DNA of 64,000 nucleotides from Kribbella albertanoniae. Lineage in GTDB: Bacteria; Actinomycetota; Actinomycetes; Propionibacteriales; Kribbellaceae. The stretch is taken from assembly GCF_004348455.1 (NCBI RefSeq), contig NZ_SMKA01000006.1:40823-104822 (forward strand), in the 5' to 3' direction. Every line of letters begins with the position of its first letter. Position 1 is the stretch's first letter. The notes under the pieces are model-generated. The model saw nothing but the letters and a program-made list of their open reading frames with translations, had not been told where the DNA came from and ran no database searches. The translations under genes were made by a program, and so were the position numbers. Below, piece after piece: positions 43,157 through 51,298 of this stretch.

Positions 43157-44416
43157 TCACTGGTGACGCAGGGGATCGCAGTCGACCGGCTTGTCTTCAG
43201 GGTCGATGATGCAGCTGTTTGTCCCCGGTCCTCCGTCTGCGATGTCGCGTGGTCCGCCGTCGCGGACGATGAGACGGTCGTCGCCGGCGCCGCCCGTGAG
43301 GGCATTGCCCACCACGGCGCTGTCGGGTGCGGCGATGCGCAGTCTGTCGTTGCCGTCCCCACCGTGGATGGCTTCCACAGTCTGGCGGACGTTGTCCTTC
43401 TCGGTCCCGGCACCGCCGCCGTCGTCGAACTGGCCGTTGTTGTCGGCGGTGATGTCATCGGGCCGTCCGGAGTACGACACGGAATCCGTCCCGTCACCGC
43501 CCTCGAAGAAGTCGGAGTCTGTACCGCTCCCGCCTTCGAGGAAGTCATCGCCCTCGGCCCCGAACAGCTCATCGCTTCCTGGGCCGCCGTTGAGAGAGTC
43601 ACTGCCAAGTCCGCCGGTCAAGGCGTCGTCGCCCAGGTCGCCGAACAGGCGGTCGCGTCCGGGACCGCCGTCCAGGTTGTTGTCGCTGTGGCTCCCCGCC
43701 AGCACGTCATCCGACGAACCACCGATCACGTTCTCGACATCCGTGTGTACGTTGTCGCGCTCGCCGGCCGCGCCGTCGTCCTGAATGTTGTCGATGCTCA
43801 CCACGATTGGTGTCTCCCGGCTTCGATAGTCGGCGAAGTCGACGCCGTCGCCCCCAGTGAACTCGTCCGCGCCTGCCCCACCTTCAAGGAAGTCGGACGC
43901 CCGCCCGCCCTTCAGCACATCGTTGCCCTGTCCACCGAACAGATGTCCGGTAGTCGCGTTCGGTCCGAGGACGAGGACATCGTCGCCCGGGCCGCCGATC
44001 AACCTGCCTGTCAGCACCTCGAACTCATCGGCGGCGTCGAAGGTGATCTCGTCGTTGAGGTCGCCGGCGTCGATGACGACCTGGAAGATGGCCCTGGCCG
44101 GGCAGACCACTGTCTGCGGATCGACTGCATCGCAGGTCGCCGAAGCCCGCACTGTGTCGCGAGAGTCGTGAATGATCAGCCGGTTCAACTGCTGGGTGAC
44201 GGAGATACTGTTCACCCGTCCAGGCTGTGCTCTGACAGTCAACATGCCCAGATTGGGGTTGGCCTCGACACTCGTCACGGCATGAGCCGCTCCACCCAGA
44301 CCTCCGACGGCAGCGAACGTGGCCGGTGTCACCAGCGCCACACCTGTTGCCAAGCGCAACAACCTACGCCACCGCGAAATACGGCGTACCGATTGATCAA
44401 TTCTGGGATCTTGCAT
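43157..44416 (-). CDS. Secreted RTX-like calcium-binding beta-roll protein
   Basis: The 419-residue companion of the preceding protein has a signal peptide (LLRLATGVALVTPATFAAVGGLGGAAHA), then a 100-residue part with two Cys (CDAVDPQTVVC) and many RTX repeats: GGPGDDVLVLG, GGQGNDVLKGG, GGAGADEFTGGDG, GDLGDDALTGGLGSD. The same DGAAGERDN then DVENVIGG module as in the neighbour lies near 235. GGGAGAAG lies just before the ATG at 44416. It is transcribed in the same direction as its paralogue, 133 bases apart. No catalytic domain is seen. Confidence 0.82.
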   Translation of the reverse strand: MQDPRIDQSVRRISRWRRLLRLATGVALVTPATFAAVGGLGGAAHAVTSVEANPNLGMLTVRAQPGRVNSISVTQQLNRLIIHDSRDTVRASATCDAVDPQTVVCPARAIFQVVIDAGDLNDEITFDAADEFEVLTGRLIGGPGDDVLVLGPNATTGHLFGGQGNDVLKGGRASDFLEGGAGADEFTGGDGVDFADYRSRETPIVVSIDNIQDDGAAGERDNVHTDVENVIGGSSDDVLAGSHSDNNLDGGPGRDRLFGDLGDDALTGGLGSDSLNGGPGSDELFGAEGDDFLEGGSGTDSDFFEGGDGTDSVSYSGRPDDITADNNGQFDDGGGAGTEKDNVRQTVEAIHGGDGNDRLRIAAPDSAVVGNALTGGAGDDRLIVRDGGPRDIADGGPGTNSCIIDPEDKPVDCDPLRHQ

Positions 44417-44442
44417 GCTTCTTCTCCCTCGTCCGGTGAGTG

Positions 44443-45540
44443 CTATACGGTTCCGACGTACTGGCTGACGTGGTAGGCCGTCGTCCGCCCGGCGAGGGTG
44501 CGCCTCCAGGTCGAGACGAGCAGGTGCAGCTCGTTCGGCTTCGAGCTGGACCAGGGGTGGATGAATCCGCCGTACAGACCCGGCTCTTGAGCCCAGGTGA
44601 CCTGGGCTCTTTCCGCGGACCACGTGCAGTTCGGGCCGGCAGCGGTGCGGGTGACGATCGTGTTGGTCGCGGCGTTCAGGTAGGACATCACCCATGTCCC
44701 GTCGCTGAGCCGACGGACTGAGGGCTCGCCGAATCGGCCGGTCAGGATCGGCGTGCAGGCGCGGTTCCAGTACCAGTTACGGCCGTTCCAGCCCCAGCCC
44801 TCGTACTCGGCAGGGTGGAGCATCCGATCCCAACGGACTCGACGCAGCATCATCCCACCGTCCTGCCGGCCGGCCGCGACCGAGAAGACATAGACCCAGT
44901 CGCCGTCGCGCTGCATCGTCCAGAGCTGGTACGGATCGGAGTTGTCCGCGTTGTTCCACCACTTGAGGTTGGTGCGGACGAAATCCTTGCCGTTGTCCGA
45001 GTAGGCCAGCCCCGAGTAGTTCGTCTTCCACAGTGAGTTCCGCGGGCCCGGGGCGCGATGCTCCACACTTGAGTATGAGATCAGCTGGTGGCCGTCCTCG
45101 GGGAAGCTGATGCCGTCAGTGGGAACGGCGGCTACCTCCCAGACGCCGTCGATACCGAGCCCGTTCTGGCCGCTGTGCATGACGGCAGGGGCCAGACCGT
45201 TGCCGCGGAGGCCGATGGCACCGTTGAACACCAAACCATCCTTGGCCGCCGGATGGACCGTCGACTTCAGAATGACCGGCGAACGCCAGCCCGCGCCGGA
45301 CTCGGGTCGCGCCGCACTGAAGGTGTGGCCGAACAGGTACCCGACCGAGCCGTTCGCGAATGCGTAGGGGATGCCAAGTTCTGTCCCGGCCACCTGCCAC
45401 CGGCTCGCAGTGTCCAGATCGGTGCCGGTGAGCCGCTTCCGCCACGCTGCAGCGCCCTGTGCTCTGGCCACCCCAGGAGCCGCAACCGCCACCCCGACTC
45501 CAGCCATCGTTGCGAGAAACGCCCGACGCCTCAGCTCCAT
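44443..45540 (-). CDS. Tat-exported DUF4185 protein
   Basis: The 365-residue protein begins MELRRRAFLATMAGVGVAVAAPGVA, a classic twin-arginine signal. The mature part is a DUF4185 beta-propeller-like domain: GIPYAFANGSVGYLFGHTF, NSLWKTNYSGLAYSDNG, EPSVRRLSDGTWVMSYLN and QEPGLYGGFIHPWSS. The fold resembles sialidase/glycosidase five-bladed propellers, but no activity is established. A paralogue at 51299-52342 shares these segments. The ATG at 45540 is set by the Tat motif and an AAGGG upstream. It lies downstream of the beta-propeller/TPR operon in the same direction. Confidence 0.85.
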   Translation of the reverse strand: MELRRRAFLATMAGVGVAVAAPGVARAQGAAAWRKRLTGTDLDTASRWQVAGTELGIPYAFANGSVGYLFGHTFSAARPESGAGWRSPVILKSTVHPAAKDGLVFNGAIGLRGNGLAPAVMHSGQNGLGIDGVWEVAAVPTDGISFPEDGHQLISYSSVEHRAPGPRNSLWKTNYSGLAYSDNGKDFVRTNLKWWNNADNSDPYQLWTMQRDGDWVYVFSVAAGRQDGGMMLRRVRWDRMLHPAEYEGWGWNGRNWYWNRACTPILTGRFGEPSVRRLSDGTWVMSYLNAATNTIVTRTAAGPNCTWSAERAQVTWAQEPGLYGGFIHPWSSSKPNELHLLVSTWRRTLAGRTTAYHVSQYVGTV

Positions 45541-45666
45541 CTGCTGACCCTTCCGTTGATACTCCGAGACCACACGGCTCTGGCCAGCCTCGCCGTACAC
45601 GGTGGGCATGCACTGGGGAACAGGCAGGCCATGGCCTCCTAAGGGCATTGCTGGTTCCTGAACTTG

Positions 45667-46632
45667 TCAGGCTTCGACCAGAACCACCTCGTACTGATCT
45701 GCGGTGGGTGGGACGCCGGTGTCGAACTTTGCGTTGACGGCACCGAGGGTGTTGCCGAACAGGGCAGCCGTGGCTGGGACCTGGAAGAGGGGACTCGTGA
45801 TGGTTTTCTTGGCCACGCCGCTGGACAGATCGCTGTTCAGCGTGATTCGGGTGATCACGTTGGAGAAGGCTTGCACCGTCCATAAGCGGCTGCCGGAGAG
45901 CACGATTCCATCGACGCCCGGCACGCTCACACCGGTGATGTGCGCACTACTCCCGCTGGTGGGATTGACCGTGTAGAGCTCGCCGTTGCCGGTATGAGCG
46001 ACGATCAAAGAACTTCCGTCGTCCGTGGCGGCAATGCCGTTGAGATTGACGTCGTCGCCGATGTCGGCTGCTGGTCCGCTGAGCGTCAATGTCCTGGCCG
46101 GTCCGAAGCCTCCCTTGGAGTTGATCGGGACGAAGTGCAGCCTGGCGTGCAGAGTGTCCGTGAACCAGGCGCCCTGAGGTGTGAGCGCCACGTCGTTGAC
46201 CAGTGAGGTTCCGGGGTCACCGAGTTGAAAGCTGGCTACGGTCGCGCCCGAGTTGGTGTCATAGGCGTATGCCTGGCCGGTGAATCCGCCGGCCACGAAG
46301 AGCAGATCGTGCCGGGTGTTGACGGCCATCCCAACGGCCTGTCTGCCGATCGGTACGTCGATGAACCGGGCTGCTGTCCGGTTCTCGACGTCACCGCGGA
46401 AGATGTCGCCGGTGAAAAGGTCCCCGGCGAAGAAGGTGGTGCCTTCTCCGGCGGCGATACCCTCGGCGGAAGTGGCACCGGGAAGCACGATCGACTTCAG
46501 CACCGATGCGGGCGAGGCGTGTGCGTCAGCCGGCGGCGCAAAGGTGCTCGTGCCGGCAAGCAGCATCAAGGGCAGTGCGGCGGACCACAGCACGCGGGAC
46601 ATCAGCGGGCGTCTTCCGGCAACGTCGTACAT
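45667..46632 (-). CDS. Secreted SMP-30/ScyE-like beta-propeller protein
   Basis: The 321-residue protein has a signal peptide (SRVLWSAALPLMLLAGTSTFA, cleavage about 38) and a propeller with repeated blades: TSAEGIAAGEGTTFFAGDLFTGDI, GMAVNTRHDLLFVAGGFTGQAYAYD, NDVALTPQGAWFTDTL, NGIAATDDGSSLIVAHTGNGELYTV. These resemble the SMP-30/gluconolactonase-like and NHL-type superfamily. The metal-binding residues of gluconolactonase are not evident, so a binding role is possible. Its ATG overlaps the TPR gene stop by one base (TGATG), placing it in an operon with the TPR protein and the small pre-peptide. Confidence 0.8.
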   Translation of the reverse strand: MYDVAGRRPLMSRVLWSAALPLMLLAGTSTFAPPADAHASPASVLKSIVLPGATSAEGIAAGEGTTFFAGDLFTGDIFRGDVENRTAARFIDVPIGRQAVGMAVNTRHDLLFVAGGFTGQAYAYDTNSGATVASFQLGDPGTSLVNDVALTPQGAWFTDTLHARLHFVPINSKGGFGPARTLTLSGPAADIGDDVNLNGIAATDDGSSLIVAHTGNGELYTVNPTSGSSAHITGVSVPGVDGIVLSGSRLWTVQAFSNVITRITLNSDLSSGVAKKTITSPLFQVPATAALFGNTLGAVNAKFDTGVPPTADQYEVVLVEA

Positions 46633-47519
46633 CAGTTGTCCTCCATTGAGTTCGAAGAGTGACCGTGCCTCGATCGCGCGGCAGGCTCCAACGGTGAGTC
46701 AGCCAGGAACATGAGTCGCTTGTGGCACGACTTCAAGGTCGGATGATCGGTCGCGACGACGTCCGTCAAGAGCGTGATTGCCTCTCGTAGGGATGTGATT
46801 GCCTGGCTGACCAGGCCGAGCTCGGTCTGTGCACAGGCAAGGTTGTGGAGGGTGATGGCGAGATCGGGGTGATCCGGACGGAGCGCAAGCCGTTTGATCT
46901 CCGCCGAGCGATCCAGGTTCGCGGCTGCCGATTGGAAGTCGCCTGCGCGGTGCTCGAGCGAGCCAAGGTTGTGCAGAGCGACCGCCACCTCGTAGTGCTC
47001 TGGGCCGTACCGCCGTTCGAACACGGCGATCACGTCGGCAAGCAGCTCGTGTGCCTCGTCGGTCTGATGCAGGTCGACGAGGATGGCTGCGAGCGCGGCA
47101 CGGTCTGCCGCGAGATCCAGTGGGTTGGTGGCCGCCGATCTTTCCCGAAGCGCGATGCCTTCTCGTGCGACGGATTCGGCGGCCACTGCATCTCCACGAG
47201 CGTGAGCGAGGCCGGCGATGTTGTGCAGGAGGCTTGCTCGCAGCTCCACTTGGCCGTCCTCGCGCTCGTTCACGATCCGCAACGCCCGACGATAGGCGGA
47301 CTCGGCCTCGTCGAAGTCGCCGCGGTACTTGCCGATGACACCGATGTCGTTCAGCAATGGCACGAGCTGCAACGGATCTACCGTCGGTCCCTGTTCCGCG
47401 AGGGCGAGCGCACGGTGAAACTCGTGGCGAGCCTCGGCGAACTGGCCCTTCTCGCGCAATTGCGAACCCCGGAGGCGGGCATCTGCGGCCTCTGGTGGAA
47501 GCCGAGTCTGGTCGGGCAT
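46632..47519 (-). CDS. TPR protein (kinesin-light-chain-like repeats), no HTH
   Basis: The 295-residue cytoplasmic protein is built of about six TPR units. DIGVIGKYRGDFDEAESAYRRALRI, HNIAGLAHARGDAVAAESVAREGI, HNLGSLEHRAGDFQSAAANLDRS and HNLACAQTELGLVSQAITSLREAI are clear copies. There is no helix-turn-helix, signal or catalytic domain. It lies between a 51-residue pre-peptide gene (14 bases upstream, same strand) and the secreted propeller gene (one-base overlap). No clear Shine-Dalgarno precedes its ATG, in line with coupling to the pre-peptide. TPR proteins of this size can be peptide receptors (Rap type); that role here is a hypothesis. Confidence 0.8.
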   Translation of the reverse strand: MPDQTRLPPEAADARLRGSQLREKGQFAEARHEFHRALALAEQGPTVDPLQLVPLLNDIGVIGKYRGDFDEAESAYRRALRIVNEREDGQVELRASLLHNIAGLAHARGDAVAAESVAREGIALRERSAATNPLDLAADRAALAAILVDLHQTDEAHELLADVIAVFERRYGPEHYEVAVALHNLGSLEHRAGDFQSAAANLDRSAEIKRLALRPDHPDLAITLHNLACAQTELGLVSQAITSLREAITLLTDVVATDHPTLKSCHKRLMFLADSPLEPAARSRHGHSSNSMEDN

Positions 47520-47533
47520 AGTGGTTCGCTGGG

Positions 47534-47689
47534 TTAGAGAAGCACCTGGTTGTGATTGCTGACGACCCGGTCGCTGGCATCGGCCTGGGCGACAGTGGCC
47601 GAACCCGCGAGCACTCCGGCGAGCAGGGCAACCGCACCCAGCGTCGCTGCGATCAACTTCTTCCAACCAACGCGTGACCTTGCACCCAT
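47534..47689 (-). CDS. 51-residue secreted pre-peptide
   Basis: The short frame starts at an ATG preceded by GGGAGAAC (about 7 bases). It encodes MGARSRVGWKK, a hydrophobic core (LIAATLGAVALLAGVLAG) and a signal-peptidase site after ATVAQA, leaving a mature peptide of about 15 residues, DASDRVVSNHNQVLL. There is no Cys. It is the first gene of an operon with a TPR protein. It could be an exported signalling peptide, a small structural peptide, or the remnant of a longer secreted protein. Length and ribosome-binding site support a real gene; function is unknown. Confidence 0.6.
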   Translation of the reverse strand: MGARSRVGWKKLIAATLGAVALLAGVLAGSATVAQADASDRVVSNHNQVLL

Positions 47690-47783
47690 CGTTGTTCTCC
47701 CATCATTCCTTGGGCGAAGGCCGACCTTCCCCCAACTGCCCGCAACTGCACCAACAGAACCCACGGCTGCCCTGTGGGTGGGA

Positions 47784-47820
47784 TGAGTCTCTGGCTGCCA
47801 GACGTCTGACTGGCGACTCA
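47784..47820. promoter_or_regulatory. Nested inverted repeats between pre-peptide/TPR operon and TPR gene
   Basis: CAGACGTCTG (47799-47808) is a perfect 10-bp palindrome. It lies inside the pair TGAGTC (47784-47789) and GACTCA (47815-47820), and GCCAG/CTGGC (47797-47801 and 47810-47814) adds a third set. The element sits in the 210-base divergent region, so it may control both directions. Regulator binding is inferred. Confidence 0.45.
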
Positions 47821-47899
47821 CAGCTGGCGCAAAGGACACCAGAAGCCTTGTGGGGCGAGATGGTGCGAGCACATTTGATTGGTAGGGGAGGAGCTGAGG

Positions 47900-48622
47900 A
47901 TGGGTGAGCGTCAGCGGGTCGAGAAGCTGTTCCGGCGAGGGCGGGAACATGAGATGCGGCATGAGGTTGCTCCTGCTCGCCGCTACTTGGATCAGGCGCT
48001 GGCGGAAGCCGCGGCGGCGGGATTCACGGATTTGGTGCTCAGCGTCCATCTGACGCTCGGTGTTGTCAGCCACAAGGCGGATGACCTTGTGGCGGCGCGG
48101 CCTCATCTCGAGACGGCTCTTGCTATGGCGCTAGAAGCTGGGAACGCCAAGATGGAGGCTTACGCGCGGCAGGAACTCGGCTTCCTTCTGCTTGGCGAGG
48201 GGAAGCCTGAGGCGGCACGTACTGAGTTCCTCCGCGTGTTGGGCCTGGCGCCGGCGGTCGGCATCGTGAACCTGACCGGGAACGGGCTCAGCGGGCTAGG
48301 GGTGGCCCTCCTTGCTCTTGGCCGGACGAAGGAGTCCATTCCGTTTCTCCTCGGTGCCCTTGGTATCCGCACCGAGATCGAGGATGTCGAGCAACAACAT
48401 CTCGACCTGGTACATCTGGCTCATGCCGCGCTTCTGCTCGGGAACGGACCGGTGGCTGCTCGTGTAGTCGGCCTCCTGACAGGTAGCCCGGAGACGAGCT
48501 CCGGACTATATGCCCACGACCGCCGGACCTTCGACACGCTCGTCTGCGAGTTGGGTGCCGGCCCGGCAGCGGTGGGATTCGACGAAGCCCGCACCCTTGT
48601 TGCTTCCCTCGCCGTGAAATAG
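47900..48622 (+). CDS. Small TPR protein
   Basis: The 240-residue protein has about four TPR units (ARRYLDQALAEAAAAGFTDL, ARPHLETALAMALEAGNAKM, ARTEFLRVLGLAPAVG, SIPFLLGALGIRTEIEDVEQ) and a C-terminal helical tail. There is no signal peptide, HTH or enzyme motif. GGGGAGGAG lies 6 bases before the ATG at 47900. It is divergent from the pre-peptide/TPR/propeller operon, with a nested dyad between. The repeat style resembles the helical middle of the LAL and SARP regulators in this window, so it may interact with them or with a peptide ligand. Confidence 0.75.
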   Translation: MGERQRVEKLFRRGREHEMRHEVAPARRYLDQALAEAAAAGFTDLVLSVHLTLGVVSHKADDLVAARPHLETALAMALEAGNAKMEAYARQELGFLLLGEGKPEAARTEFLRVLGLAPAVGIVNLTGNGLSGLGVALLALGRTKESIPFLLGALGIRTEIEDVEQQHLDLVHLAHAALLLGNGPVAARVVGLLTGSPETSSGLYAHDRRTFDTLVCELGAGPAAVGFDEARTLVASLAVK

Positions 48623-48640
48623 TCCCAGCGCATCCACCGC

Positions 48641-49498
48641 CTATCCTTTCTTGCAGCCGTCGTGTGTCTGGCCGCGGTGCTGGTCCAGCCAATGGTGCAT
48701 CACGGCGTAGAACTGTTCGGGCTCGTCCAGCCACGGGAAGTGCCCGCTGTTGTCGAAGACGACGACGTCGGCGCTCTTCATCCGGCGGGCGATCCGGCGC
48801 GACTGTGCCGGAGAGCAGACTGGGTCATGTTCTCCGGTGAGAAGGAGTGTCGGTGCCTTCACTTGGTCGAGCCGGTCGATCACGCTCCAGGTCCGCATCA
48901 GCGAGACTGTGGCGTGGAAGGTGGCAACATCGGCCACGGCCCCCGCGGTCAGGCGACTGAAACCGCTCGGATCGAAGCGGTGAACGTAGTACGGCAGGAT
49001 CTCACGGAACATTGCCGCGAACTTCTCGTCGGTGTCGGCTTCGGTGACCATCTTGCCGATCATCGCCGCTAACGCCGGCGATGGTGGCGGCCCAGAATCC
49101 TCATCGATTCGGTCGGCATCACCGCGCTGCCCCGCAGTGGTGCCAGCAAGCACCAAACCCGAGACCAGATCGGGATGGCGTACCGCGAGCTCCTGGGCGA
49201 CGAACCCTCCGAAGGAATGGCCGAAAACCAGCACCTGCTCGGCACCGAGCTGTCTGGCCAACTCCGCCGCGTCGTCGGCCAGCTGAGGCATGGTCAGCGT
49301 GTTCAGCGGCGGCCGGCCAGAACGCCCGGTACCACGCTGGTCGAAGTACACGAGCCGGAGCCGCTCGCCCAACGGATCCAGTACGCGGTACATCGTGTGA
49401 TCGGTGCCCATGCCGCCATGCAGTACCAGACACACCGAACCTTGACCGACCTCGTGATAGGACAACGTCGTGCCGTTGACCGCCGCGATCATCGGCAT
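48641..49498 (-). CDS. Alpha/beta-hydrolase, proline iminopeptidase-like
   Basis: The 285-residue cytosolic hydrolase shows LVLHGGMGTDHTMYRVLDPL (oxyanion hole HGG), FDQRGTGRSGRP, VLVFGHSFGGFVAQELA (nucleophile Ser in GHSFGG), TGEHDPVCSP (Asp) and FDNSGHFPWLDEPEQF (His). The whole catalytic triad is present. DQRGTGRS is typical of prolyl aminopeptidases and related C-C or ester hydrolases. It converges on the TPR gene with an 18-base gap. It is the only intact cytosolic hydrolase in the window that could deformylate kynurenine, but nothing specific supports that. Confidence 0.85.
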   Translation of the reverse strand: MPMIAAVNGTTLSYHEVGQGSVCLVLHGGMGTDHTMYRVLDPLGERLRLVYFDQRGTGRSGRPPLNTLTMPQLADDAAELARQLGAEQVLVFGHSFGGFVAQELAVRHPDLVSGLVLAGTTAGQRGDADRIDEDSGPPPSPALAAMIGKMVTEADTDEKFAAMFREILPYYVHRFDPSGFSRLTAGAVADVATFHATVSLMRTWSVIDRLDQVKAPTLLLTGEHDPVCSPAQSRRIARRMKSADVVVFDNSGHFPWLDEPEQFYAVMHHWLDQHRGQTHDGCKKG

Positions 49499-49587
49499 AC
49501 CCCGATCGTCCCCAGCTGTAGCCAGCCCGGCACCGTCCTGTGTTCTACATGCCTCATGATCGAGTCTCCTTCACCGCGTCGAGTGGA

Positions 49588-50508
49588 TCAGTACTTCTCG
49601 AGTGCCGGCGGGGTGCCCGGGGAGCCGGACTTGCCGAGGGTCTCGTCGTAGATGGCCTTCCAGGTGCCGTCGGTCGCGGACTTCTCCAGGATGGTGTTCA
49701 CCTGGTCGCGCAGCGCCTTGTCGTCCTTGGGCAGGCCGATGCCGTACTTCTCGGTGCTGAACGGCTTGCCGACCACGCGGAGCTGGTCGGGTGCGGTGGC
49801 CGCGTAGCCCTTGAGGATGGCGTCGTCGGTGGTGACGGCGTCGACCTTCTTGTCGAGCAGTTGGGAGACGCACTCGGAGTAGGTCTTGAACTCGGAGATG
49901 TTGCTGGCTTCGGTGAGCTGCTCGTCCTTGACCCGCTGGATCGGGGTCGAGCCGGTCGCGGAGCAGACCTTCTTGCTCTTGAGGGCGGTCTTGCCGGCGT
50001 CCATGGAGGTGTCGGCCTTGTTGACCAGGAGGTCCTGGCCGGCGACGAAGTACGGGCCGGCGAAGGAGACCAGGGCTTTGCGCTTGTCGGTGATCGAGTA
50101 GGTGCCGACGTAGTAGTCGATCTCGCCGCCGCCGATGGCCGTCTCGCGGTTGGCGGACGGGATCTCCTTGTATTCGATCTTGTCCGGGTCGAAGCCCAGG
50201 TTCGCCGAGACCATCCGGGCGACCTCGATGTCGAAGCCGCAGCGCTTGCCGTCGGCGTCCTTGTAGCCGAGGTTCGGCTGGTCGGCCTTGACGCCGACGA
50301 TGAGGTTGCCGCGGGTCTTGATCTTGGCGAACGCGGGGCTGCCGGCCACGTCTACGCCGGTGGCGGTCTCGAACTTGTGCGGGGTGCCGCAGGAGTCGGA
50401 CGCGGTGTTGCCGCCGCCTCCGGCCGCGGGTTCTTCCTTACCGCAGGCGGTCGCAGTCAGCGCGAGCGCCGCGACGCCGAGTCCGGCGACGAGGTGACGC
50501 ATTCTCAT
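49588..50508 (-). CDS. Glutamate/amino-acid ABC transporter substrate-binding lipoprotein
   Basis: The 306-residue lipoprotein has signal peptide MRMRHLVAGLGVAALALTATAC with lipidated Cys at 22. The periplasmic-binding-type domain includes LIVGVKADQPNLGYKDADG, GFDIEVARMVSANLGF, SANRETAIGGGEIDYYVGTYSITDKRK and AVTTDDAILKGYAA. This is the GluB-like family (SBP_bac_3). Standard gluABCD systems have adjacent permease and ATPase genes; none is present here, so it is an orphan binding protein that would need distant transporter parts or acts as a sensor. Three further Cys may form a disulfide. Confidence 0.88.
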   Translation of the reverse strand: MRMRHLVAGLGVAALALTATACGKEEPAAGGGGNTASDSCGTPHKFETATGVDVAGSPAFAKIKTRGNLIVGVKADQPNLGYKDADGKRCGFDIEVARMVSANLGFDPDKIEYKEIPSANRETAIGGGEIDYYVGTYSITDKRKALVSFAGPYFVAGQDLLVNKADTSMDAGKTALKSKKVCSATGSTPIQRVKDEQLTEASNISEFKTYSECVSQLLDKKVDAVTTDDAILKGYAATAPDQLRVVGKPFSTEKYGIGLPKDDKALRDQVNTILEKSATDGTWKAIYDETLGKSGSPGTPPALEKY

Positions 50509-50813
50509 TTCAGGTTCCCCTTCAGGTGCAGCCGTTCAGCTGCTTCGATTGCTGAGTTCTGGCCGACGGTAGGTTCCGAGGCTTCTTGTTGAGTGAAGGT
50601 TGCCTGTGTGCGGCGACGCCAGTAACGCGATGACCGCTAGATGTCATCGAGACCGGTCGCGACGCCGGTCGCGGTGGTCGACAGTGCCGAGTCGTCCTGG
50701 GCATCCGCTGGAGGCGCCGGACCCATGGCCGCCGAAAGGCTGCGCTCAGGGAAGCACCACGGGGACGTGGCTGGATGGGTTCGACTGTTGCCGAGAGTTG
50801 GGAGAGGTTCGTG
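50509..50813. other. 305-base divergent gap without recognisable gene
   Basis: The region between the binding lipoprotein and the small membrane protein genes shows no convincing frame on either strand. It must hold two divergent promoters. A GGGAGAGG at about 50798-50806 serves the gene at 50814. I see no strong dyad or repeat. Confidence 0.5.
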
Positions 50814-51173
50814 ATGTCGGAGACACCGGCCGCCACGCCAAGCGGAAAGCTGAGCCGGGAGCAGAAGATCACCAATGTCGTCGGGCTGGGGATCGTGCTC
50901 ATCATCCTGGCAGCAGCGCTCTACTTCGCCCGTGACAACGGAGTGAATGCTGAGGTCGGCGAGTGCGTGAAGGGCACCGGATCGAACGACATCAAGCAGG
51001 TCGCCTGCGACAACCCGGAGGCGCAGTACGAGGTCGTCGGAAAGATGAAGGACAAGGATCAGAGCGAGGCAACGCTCGCCTCCTGCCGGGATTTTGCCGG
51101 TGCCACCGACGTGCACTGGGAGAAGAACAGCACGGGCTCCTTCCTCCGCTGCCTCGCCGGCGTGACCCAGTAG
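50814..51173 (+). CDS. Single-pass membrane protein, LppU-like, four cysteines
   Basis: The 119-residue paralogue of the protein at 32144-32518 has the same plan: a short cytoplasmic segment (KLSREQKITN, compare KLSQRQRITN), a membrane helix (VVGLGIVLIILAAALYFARDNG), then NAEVGECV, QVACDNPEAQYEVVGKMKD, ASCRDF and LRCLAGV. Four Cys are conserved in position. GGGAGAGG lies about 9 bases before the ATG at 50814. The role is unknown; a secreted disulfide-bonded domain tethered to the membrane is likely. It precedes a DUF4185 gene by 125 bases. Confidence 0.78.
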   Translation: MSETPAATPSGKLSREQKITNVVGLGIVLIILAAALYFARDNGVNAEVGECVKGTGSNDIKQVACDNPEAQYEVVGKMKDKDQSEATLASCRDFAGATDVHWEKNSTGSFLRCLAGVTQ

Positions 51174-51298
51174 TTCGTCCACCCACAGCCTGCCTTCAGG
51201 TGACTCGAATCGACAGCTGGACAGTTGTTTCCAGCCGTCGCCCGGGCCCAGTTCTTACTGTCTCGGGCTGACATCTGGATCGAGAGAGTGGGGGTCAT

